Positions 8,301 through 13,159 of a stretch of 13,159 nt of DNA are shown one piece after another. Numbering within the stretch: the first letter of the stretch is position 1; every line of letters starts with the position of its first letter. The stretch is taken from positions 187,849 to 201,007 of the forward strand of contig NAOQ01000069.1 in assembly GCA_002751075.1 (NCBI GenBank). The letters are read 5' to 3'. The position numbers and the translations under genes are program-made. The notes below the pieces were generated by a model, which made no database searches, was not told the DNA's origin, and worked only from the letters and a program-made list of their open reading frames with translations. Origin of the DNA: Ichthyophonus hoferi (taxonomy: Eukaryota > Opisthokonta > Ichthyosporea > Ichthyophonida > Ichthyophonidae).

Positions 8301-11300
8301 CATACGCATATATATATATATATATGTGTGTGTGTACGAGTGTACGGTGACCAATTAATTAATTAATTATCTCAGCCTGTCAGATTATCTAGCTCCCAAG
8401 ATAGACTTACCTCGTTGGGCCATCCTAACTCAGATACCGACCTGGCCCCTAGAAGCAGTGACCCCTGTATGTCATTGTATGTATTGGCCTTCTAGCCCTA
8501 GACATATTATTATATATTATCTTGCATTATATTATAACGCATTTTATTTATATTATTTAAATAACATGGGCTACATAACAGAGTGATATAGGTCATTATA
8601 CTATTATACCATTATACTATTGTATTTTTATACTATCATCCTATCATATATCGCACTGTCATGCACACCTTTACTCATCCAGTTATACTTGTTATCACAA
8701 TCAAAGACAGGGGTGCAAAGAAATATATACAAGTCTAAATAGCCGTAATTAACATACACACATACACTATTAACCGTCATAATCGAATAAAATGGAATCA
8801 CAGACCACATGATAATGATGGGCAAAGAAGTCCGGACCGTATGCAGAGTCCGCTGTGTAAACGAGTAGGATCCGGTAAGTAAAAACCAATGTGTATTATT
8901 GACAAAATGATATACTTATATCCACACATACAAGTGTGATTAACTTCCGTCAATGTCTAAACGAATATGATCGAATAAATAAAGTTGTAAATTTTAACAG
9001 CGCCACACGCAGACATGCATACAGACATAAACAGATATATTATACTCTACTATATTTTATTTTCTCTCTTAATAACTACAGAGTATATATTGAGCTATAT
9101 ATAAGTATCAAACAGTATATCTTTTAACCCAATACAAATAGTTGCTATTCTTTTAATTTTCACTCGAGTTATATCATTCGTATACATCTTAAAAGTATAT
9201 TAATATATATTAGACTGCGTTACTAAATATGTAGGTCTATACATATACATATACATATCTATAAACCTATACTTATACATATACCCATCCTTCTCCCTCT
9301 CTCTTTCCATTCTCTTCTTCTTATAGGTGATAACAATGTTGTTAGCATACATATTCTCATATAGTTATACTCATCACTCATCCCTCCCTCTCTCCCTCTC
9401 TCTCTCCCTGCCTCTCTCTCTTTAGCTGAGATCCCTCTTATCAGTCTGGATAGTGAGATGGTAGTGCCTAGACCTTCCAATTATGTACAGAGTATGAATG
9501 ATTTGAATGTAAGTCATTGGCTGCCACTTTTAATGTTACTTTACTGATAGGCTCATACATACTATGTTATTATTAGACTATCTGAATATATGCTATAATA
9601 CTATTTTAAGATTATACCTACTATTATAATGTTATACATACATGTAGGAATGAAGCAACCCCTATGGTAGATGAACTATATATCTACCTACCTGGCTGTG
9701 GCTACACACAAGCACCCTATATATACATTATATTTATTATATACATATATTGTATTATTTGCTTATTACCATATTATGCACATTACATTACAGGCGCCTG
9801 TAGATGCCCATGATCTAGAGGGGTTTTTTAAAAGGTCTACACGTCATTCACAAAAAGCACCATCATCACATAGGGAGGAGAATACTACTGATCCTAGGTA
9901 GGGTATAGGGTATAGGGTAGGGTTAGGGTATGGTACATAAGTCACTCACATAAAGCATAGTCACCATGTAATGTAGAGAATACCTCAGACCCTAGGTAGG
10001 GTGTAGTATAGTATAGGGTAAGGTGATGGATTGAAGTGTAGATAATACTCCAGACTCTAGGTAAGGTAGAGTATAGAATATAGTATAGTATAATAGTATA
10101 TTATAGTATGCCGGGTTTTAATCCTTCTTATTATTCTTTATTACAATGTAACATACATATACGCATATATGTGGTTATATATATACTTATCTCTATCTCT
10201 ACCTGTTTATATATTCATTTTCTCATTAGAGCAAATGAACGACTGGGAAAATTAAAGCAAATGAAAGCGTTGATAGTAAGAAAGAAAAGGAAAGCTCACC
10301 ATTCCTTCGACGATGAACAGTATGGGGATAGTAGTATTCCTACTACTAAAGGAAGGTATATATATATTGTATTGTAGAGTGGATGGATATAGTGTAGTAG
10401 AATAGGTTACATTGTATTGTATTGTATAGTATTATATTCTATTATATTGTTATATTGTAGGATATTATAGTATAGTATACAGTGCACTCAGATATTAACA
10501 GAAAAACTGTACAAACATGCAATCTCTCCACTACCCACATATATACATATATATATCATTATTTTATTAATATCTTTCACGTTATTCACAGGGTGCCCTT
10601 TCTTTCATTATACGACCAAAGGGATAAGATGGTATGTACCAACTACCTGGTCTCTTTATATTATACTAATTAATTATAATGTGTTCATTAATTCGTAATT
10701 AGTTAACTCTTTTTAGCTGTGTATTTTTGATCACTGCCCTGTACAGATGATTATATTATATTATATTATATTATATTGTGTTATAGTTTATTATATTTTA
10801 TATGTACTATATTTACATGCTAGAATGGTCCATTATATTTTAATTAACCAACAGGTTCATGGGCATTTGTATAGGATTATAAAGGCGATGATGCATTGGC
10901 TAGTGGGTCATCTAACTCTGGTAGGGTTATTATTCTATTATACTATAATACTATTATAGTCTATGTATACTCTTTTCTTTTTTTCTTTTTTTTGTTATAC
11001 CTTGCTCCCATTAATACCTTCTATCTATTCTTATCATTCACCATCTTCATCCTACTAGCAGACGATTGGGTCCCTCTCATCTATAGCTTTAAAGCTATTG
11101 CACATAATTTACTTTCAAGTATTAAAATTTACCCATAGTAACCTTATTCGATAATCTCGAATTTTAAATTTGAAAGCAAACATTTATTTTTATTAGTACT
11201 ACATAAGAGGATATGTGACCTTAGGTGTGGCAGAGTGGGCCTGATAGGATGTCATATATGCATATTGATACCATATATAGTTGTTTATATATATATATAT

Positions 11301-13139
11301 ATATATACTTATACCCTTACACCCCTATTAATCTATGACTAGCCACCAACGGTGCTTTCCAATCTCCCTTTCCAGGGGAAACTGTAAATAGTTCACCCAC
11401 TATACAGGCATCACATCAAATACCCGAGTACAAGGATAAGGATGGATTTACATTTACAGGTGAACATACATTATTGTTCAATCATACATGATTTCTGTTT
11501 ATATCGAGAGGAAGTGATAATCACCAGTATTTTTTTATAAAAAAATCCTCCTTCATTCGCTAGTTTTAGATAGATTATTAAAATTTTGACTCAATTATTA
11601 TTATATATTATGTATAAATACATGATTCTATTGGTGGGAGGAGGTTATACTGTATATCCCCTTGCCCTCCTTCTCATGTTTTAGTTTTCAATAAGTCCCT
11701 AAAACATTTATTGCACATTTGCATATATATATCAATGATTTGCAATGGTTTTATATGCTAAGTGTCTATTGGGTCGTCTTTAATTTATGTTTTTATTTTT
11801 GATTTATTATTCTTCCTTATCTCTTATTGGTTTTTCCATCAATCAATTATTGCAAGCGCTGCTCGGGGATAGATTCACAGGGCCGACGAATAAATGTGTG
11901 TATTGTAAGTACAGAGTCTGTTGGGCGATACTTTTATACCCACCTCAATCAATAAAGTCCATTAAATTGTAGTACAACTTTATAATAATAGTATATTTCT
12001 TCCGGTTATTTTCTAATTGGGTGTATTATTATGATCCAATCACTAGGGGTTTTACCGGTAGGAGGGTTGAATATGAGAAGGGTGCCGGAACCCAGAGAGA
12101 ACACTCTTGGCACTACAGGTATATGGGTATATAGTTATATCTTTTTATATTGATTTTCATATTAATTATTTATGTTTATTTATGGAACCCTATCATTTAA
12201 TTTTTGTTTATCTATATAAGCTTATCTTGTGCATTATATAGTTACAGCGCCCTCCAATCACCCTGGACGATCACATAAACACCAATTATATATATATGCA
12301 TGTCATAATTGGTGTAATATTTTAATACGAAAAGAGAATAAGGATTGAACTAAAGAGAGGGCAGTATATACCGATCTATCATTTCCTTGGTTGCATTAAT
12401 TAACTAATTAATGAATCATTAATGCAGTACAACAAAACGATTCTGGTCCCCTTAAAAAGAATGAAAATGATAATAATGCGACAGAGTCAGAAGCTATAAT
12501 GACTAAGAGGTGTAACTCTATTGCAAGGTATTTATAGATATAATATATAAATGTGTACATGTATATGACGTATGTATATTGTTTGATATATAGATGTTAT
12601 AGTCCTACGTGTTTGACACTATATATAATAACTAGTCTATGTATAGTAGCTACCTAATATGGTAAAAACAAGCCTCGATCCTTGACCCAATTTATGTCTC
12701 TCCTATATATGTATATTAAATTTGTTTCTGTGCTCATACCTCTCTGTGATATGCTCTTATCCAATGACATTTCAGGCGACACAGTGGGGACTGGTCACAG
12801 GACGAGGGACCCATGCCTAGTTGCAGTAAGTTACTTCTTTTTGTGAATGACTGATTGTTAATAAGACACTCATATACGTACATATATTTATATGTCACAG
12901 GTGACATGTATAATTATATGTATACAGCAGGTAAATATGATCTGTAATGGTACTATATATGATATGACAATGTATTGTATTGTATTTTCCTATATTATCT
13001 TATCTTGTATTATATTATCTTCTATAGGATGTACATGTATATCATTACATATATATAAGATAGGCATTGGACTGACCTAATATGGACAGCCGATTTGAAA
13101 AACTGGGAAGAGCTACTGCAAAGTTGGATCGAGACTGAG
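5305..13139 (+). CDS. Multi-exon host gene, unrecognised, runs off the right edge
   Basis: This entry spans a proposed gene made of the small exons listed separately. It is supported by GC-richer islands with polar codons, pyrimidine-tract AG acceptors, GTATGT, GTAAGT or GTAGGG donors, and reading phases that agree from exon to exon. The protein is rich in S, D, N, K, R and E, with no signal peptide, membrane span or cysteine pattern, so an intracellular and partly disordered protein is likely. Exon 10230-10355 gives a lysine/arginine-rich patch (KALIVRKKRKAHH) that could be a nuclear localisation or lipid-contact site. The last exon has a W-x6-W helix (NWEELLQSW) that vaguely recalls the start of some RabGAP TBC domains, but that is only a hint. 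The left half (before 9426) is less secure than the right. Without transcripts the exact exon set is a model. Confidence 0.6.
5331..5363. repeat. TTATA pentanucleotide microsatellite
   Basis: About six perfect TTATA units lie in the first intron. A second, similar array sits at 10751-10776. Confidence 0.85.
5840..6010. repeat. Minisatellite built on GATATAGTAG
   Basis: GATATAGTAG recurs at 5901, 5951 and 5991. The first two are followed by related blocks of the form GATAT(T)TTAC.GCGTGATAT.TTACAGTAT. The unit is about 40-50 bases and the copies are imperfect. The long minus-strand open frame across it is a by-product of the repeat. Confidence 0.7.
6192..6349 (+). CDS. Exon 2, acidic/basic N-terminal region; 3' boundary uncertain
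   Basis: The acceptor is CCCCCTCATCTAG. The frame begins (V)EGGESEKEREKGDR and stays open to TGA at 6347-6349, passing a basic stretch MDKAKKRTWPKPKSNK. Three donors are possible: GTATGA at 6238 (leaves phase 2), GTTGGT at 6329 (phase 0) and GTATAG at 6333 (phase 1). The first fits the chain through exon 6857 in the polar frame; the third fits an alternative chain. Retention of the sequence to 6349 would give a short isoform. The same frame is also open upstream to 6104. Confidence 0.45.
6350..6856 (+). other. Intron with simple repeats and a stem-loop
   Basis: It holds a TTTTA array (about 6447-6470), TA-rich stretches and an inverted repeat at 6651-6690. No exon was recognised inside it. 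Confidence 0.4.
6857..6887 (+). CDS. Exon candidate, 31 bases
   Basis: A strong acceptor (TTCTTTCTCTTTTTAAATCAG) precedes it and the donor GTATGC follows. In the preferred phase it reads SVNRGKDKLY, entering at phase 2 and leaving at phase 0. In phase 1 it reads LLIGGKINYT-like, also open, so the frame is not decided by this exon alone. Confidence 0.45.
6951..6992. repeat. Perfect 12-bp inverted repeat in intron
   Basis: ATGATAATTAAT (6951-6962) pairs with ATTAATTATCAT (6981-6992), with an 18-base loop rich in TGATTGATTAA. Confidence 0.75.
7532..7574 (+). CDS. Exon candidate, 43 bases
   Basis: The acceptor is CCCGATTTCTTTTTAG and the donor is GTATTT. The preferred phase 0 gives TSKITLNRQFHIIS plus one base. 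An alternative phase gives a more hydrophobic peptide. The donor is not strong. Confidence 0.4.
7818..7839. repeat. TA dinucleotide microsatellite
   Basis: About eleven TA units in an intron. Similar runs lie at 3162-3179, 8309-8325 (followed by TG repeats) and 11285-11307. Confidence 0.85.
7966..7993 (+). CDS. Exon candidate, 28 bases
   Basis: It lies between TAATTATGCCAG and the donor GTAGGT. In the preferred phase it reads CPSGVIQR, entering at phase 1 and leaving at phase 2, which matches both flanking candidates. All three frames are open over this short stretch, so support comes from phase agreement and the splice signals. Confidence 0.35.
8393..8466 (+). CDS. Exon, 74 bases, with alternative acceptor and donor
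   Basis: This is a clearly GC-richer island between AGATTATCTAG and GTATGT. The preferred frame reads SQDRLTSLGHPNSDTD and ends near RSSDP, typical of a disordered segment. A second acceptor 17 bases upstream (after CTCAG, start 8376) extends the same frame in phase 0. A second GTATGT donor at 8477 extends the exon by 10 bases and shifts the exit phase from 1 to 2. A competing open frame reads LPRWAILTQIPTWP. Confidence 0.55.
8804..8874 (+). CDS. Exon, 71 bases, possible cassette exon
   Basis: It lies between GGAATCACAG and a strong GTAAGT donor. Only one phase is open: it enters at phase 2, reads PHDNDGQRSPDRMQSPLCKR and more, and exits at phase 1. It is in frame after the second donor of the previous exon (8477) and feeds the exon at 9426. 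If skipped, the first donor (8467, phase 1) joins 9426 in frame instead. Confidence 0.55.
8875..9425 (+). other. Intron with two polypyrimidine tracts
   Basis: A strong pyrimidine tract with TTATAG (about 9290-9327) could serve a tiny exon starting at 9328, though no good donor follows it. A second tract of TCTC/CCCT repeats (about 9375-9425) serves the exon at 9426. A plus-strand open frame near 8936-9127 looks partly coding in its first 15 codons but lacks splice signals. Confidence 0.4.
9426..9508 (+). CDS. Exon, 83 bases
   Basis: A very strong CT-rich acceptor ends in CTCTTTAG, and the strong donor GTAAGT follows. It enters at phase 1 and reads EIPLISLDSEMVVPRPSNYV, then QSMNDLN, exiting at phase 0. 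The other two frames contain stops. Confidence 0.7.
9794..9897 (+). CDS. Exon, 104 bases; 3' half duplicated downstream
   Basis: It lies between TTACATTACAG and GTAGGG. Phase 0 reads APVDAHDLEGFFKRSTRHSQ, then KAPSSHREENTTDP, exiting at phase 2. Decayed copies of its 3' half and donor follow in the intron at 9938-10066. The frame is polar with a basic middle. Confidence 0.7.
9938..10066 (+). repeat. Two decayed tandem copies of the exon 9794-9897 tail and donor
   Basis: Copy 2 (about 9938-10000) aligns with about 9841-9902 and keeps TCACTCACA.AAAGCA, GAGAATAC, CCTAG and the donor GTAGGG. Its frame carries a TAG within the conserved part but otherwise reads like the exon (ENTSDP for ENTTDP). 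Copy 3 (about 10035-10066) keeps only GATAATACTCCAGACTCTAG and GTAAGG. Between copies lie GGGTATA/GGGTTA runs. Donors are spaced 98 and 65 bases apart. Confidence 0.7.
10230..10355 (+). CDS. Exon, 126 bases, basic region
   Basis: It lies between TTTTCTCATTAG and GTATAT. Entering at phase 2 it reads ANERLGKLKQMKALIVRKKR, then KAHHSFDDEQYGD and SSIPTTKG, exiting at phase 2. The K/R-rich centre flanked by an acidic patch could be a nuclear localisation or membrane-contact segment (inference). Its length and composition make it one of the most secure exons. Confidence 0.75.
10592..10631 (+). CDS. Exon, 40 bases
   Basis: It lies between CACGTTATTCACAG and GTATGT. Entering at phase 2 it reads VPFLSLYDQRDKM, exiting at phase 0. 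The phase matches both neighbours. Confidence 0.65.
10751..10776. repeat. TTATA microsatellite in intron
   Basis: About five TTATA units, the same motif as the array in the first intron. Confidence 0.8.
10875..10920 (+). CDS. Exon, 46 bases
   Basis: It follows GCATTTGTATAG and precedes GTAGGG. Phase 0 reads DYKGDDALASGSSNSG (last codon split), exiting at phase 1. An alternative acceptor upstream (CCAACAG, start 10855) would give a more hydrophobic peptide in another frame; the serine/glycine version fits the rest of the protein better. Confidence 0.6.
11062..11118 (+). CDS. Optional exon candidate, 57 bases, symmetric phase
   Basis: After CCTACTAGCAG the frame reads DDWVPLIYSFKAIAHNLLS, entering and leaving at phase 1, so it could be included or skipped without shifting frame. 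The donor GTATTA is weak. Without splicing the frame ends at TAG 11136-11138, which could be an alternative C-terminus. The composition is more hydrophobic than that of the neighbours. Confidence 0.3.
11376..11459 (+). CDS. Exon, 84 bases
   Basis: A strong acceptor (CCAATCTCCCTTTCCAG) precedes it and GTGAAC follows. Only one frame is open: it enters at phase 1, reads ETVNSSPTIQASHQIPEYKD, then KDGFTFT, and exits at phase 1. It joins exon 10875-10920 in frame. Confidence 0.7.
11460..11856 (+). other. Intron with an unused-looking strong acceptor
   Basis: CCCCTTGCCCTCCTTCTCATGTTTTAG (about 11660-11686) is as good an acceptor as any in the gene, but no donor of fitting phase follows before stops. 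A TTTTTTATAAAAAA inverted run lies near 11530-11546. Confidence 0.35.
11857..11904 (+). CDS. Exon candidate, 48 bases; acceptor uncertain
   Basis: The strong donor GTAAGT ends it. Possible acceptors are after TTGCAAG (start 11857, reading LLGDRFTGPTNKCVY) or after TTCACAG (start 11881, reading PTNKCVY). Both are in the same phase 1 to 1 frame. Confidence 0.5.
12047..12118 (+). CDS. Exon, 72 bases
   Basis: It lies between CCAATCACTAG and GTATAT. The chain-consistent frame (phase 1 to 1) reads VLPVGGLNMRRVPEPRENTL, then GTT. A second open frame (phase 2 to 2) reads GFTGRRVEYEKGAGTQREHS; it fits neither adjacent exon but would fit 12776 if 12428-12527 were skipped. Confidence 0.55.
12248..12295 (+). 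CDS. Weak exon candidate next to a stem-loop
   Basis: After ATAGTTACAG a phase 1 frame reads PSNHPGRSHKHQ and is GC-richer than its surroundings, but no good donor is seen before the inverted repeat at 12279-12315. The end given is arbitrary. It may be a decayed or regulated exon. Confidence 0.2.
12279..12315. repeat. Perfect 11-bp inverted repeat (stem-loop)
   Basis: ACACCAATTAT at 12279-12289 pairs perfectly with ATAATTGGTGT at 12305-12315, leaving a 15-base TA-rich loop. Confidence 0.8.
12392..12426. repeat. 9-bp inverted repeat ending at a 3' splice site
   Basis: TGCATTAAT (12392-12400) pairs with ATTAATGCA (12418-12426). The right arm includes the A of the acceptor AG used by exon 12428. 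Confidence 0.7.
12428..12527 (+). CDS. Exon, 100 bases
   Basis: It lies between CATTAATGCAG and GTATTT. Only the phase 1 frame is open throughout: QQNDSGPLKKNENDNNATES, then EAIMTKRCNSIA, exiting at phase 2. It is strongly N/D/E/K rich, so disordered, and it joins 12776 in frame to give ARR. Confidence 0.7.
12776..12825 (+). CDS. Exon, 50 bases
   Basis: The acceptor CCAATGACATTTCAG and the strong donor GTAAGT bound it. It reads RHSGDWSQDEGPMPSC, entering at phase 2 and exiting at phase 1. The ARRHSGDW junction resembles a basophilic kinase site (R-R-x-S), which is inference only. Confidence 0.7.
12901..12930 (+). CDS. Optional 30-base microexon candidate
   Basis: It lies between TATATGTCACAG and GTAAAT. 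In phase 1 it adds DMYNYMYTA without shifting frame (enters and leaves at phase 1). The composition is AT-rich, so it could be chance. Confidence 0.3.
13090..13139 (+). CDS. Last exon in window, 50 bases or longer
   Basis: After ATATGGACAG the phase 1 frame reads DLKNWEELLQSWIETE, exiting at phase 0 at GTAGGT (13140). The frame also stays open through the donor to the window edge, so the exon may be longer. It is a helix-forming segment with two tryptophans, and the gene continues beyond the window. Confidence 0.6.
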
Positions 13140-13159
13140 GTAGGTAGGAGGGAAATATA

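Noticed and set aside
9259-9480. 73-codon minus-strand frame with EREAGRERGREGG
   Set aside because: It is the reverse reading of the CT-rich polypyrimidine tracts before exon 9426.
9898-9935. GGGTTAGGG/GGGTATAGGG run considered as an interstitial telomere repeat
   Set aside because: The units are irregular, only one is a TTAGGG match, and the run sits inside the duplicated exon-tail block, so local duplication explains it better.
11687-11770. Possible exon after the strong acceptor CTCATGTTTTAG
   Set aside because: The open frame is AT-rich and hydrophobic, and the only nearby donors (GTCCCT, GTTTTA) are poor.

Overview
The window looks like part of an AT-rich animal genome. It has long AT-rich spacers, many TA and TTATA simple repeats, and short GC-richer coding islands flanked by GT...AG splice signals with pyrimidine tracts. 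There is no operon structure and there are no Shine-Dalgarno sites. An early-branching animal such as a sponge or cnidarian would fit, but nothing in the sequence settles the taxon.

Layout. Bases 1-1777 hold the remains of LTR retrotransposons that look Ty1/copia-like. The tail of a plus-strand copy (purine tract, then LTR) meets the tail of a shorter minus-strand copy that has a gag-like remnant and its own 5' LTR. Bases 1778-5100 are AT-rich spacer with one short minus-strand ORF (2704-2853) of unknown origin. From about 5111 to the right edge there appears to be one plus-strand host gene. Its ATG lies at the very end of a first exon (5305-5308), and a ladder of very small exons (28-126 bases) follows, separated by AT-rich introns of about 0.15-0.9 kb. 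The gene leaves the window at the right edge.

The exon ladder was built by eye from splice signals and reading phase. The predicted protein is highly polar (rich in S, D, N, K, R, E), probably largely disordered, with one basic patch (exon 10230-10355). I do not recognise the family. The part from 9426 to 13139 is the better supported: most exons have a single open phase that agrees with the next exon. The part from 6192 to 8476 is ambiguous, because two different phase-consistent chains pass through the same exons.

The most interesting points are: a decayed tandem duplication of an exon's 3' half and donor inside the following intron (9938-10066); two GTATGT donors 10 bases apart whose choice changes which next exon stays in frame; stem-loops at or beside splice sites; and the tail-to-tail retroelement fossil. 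I found no tRNA, rRNA, CRISPR array or obvious new defence or mobile system.
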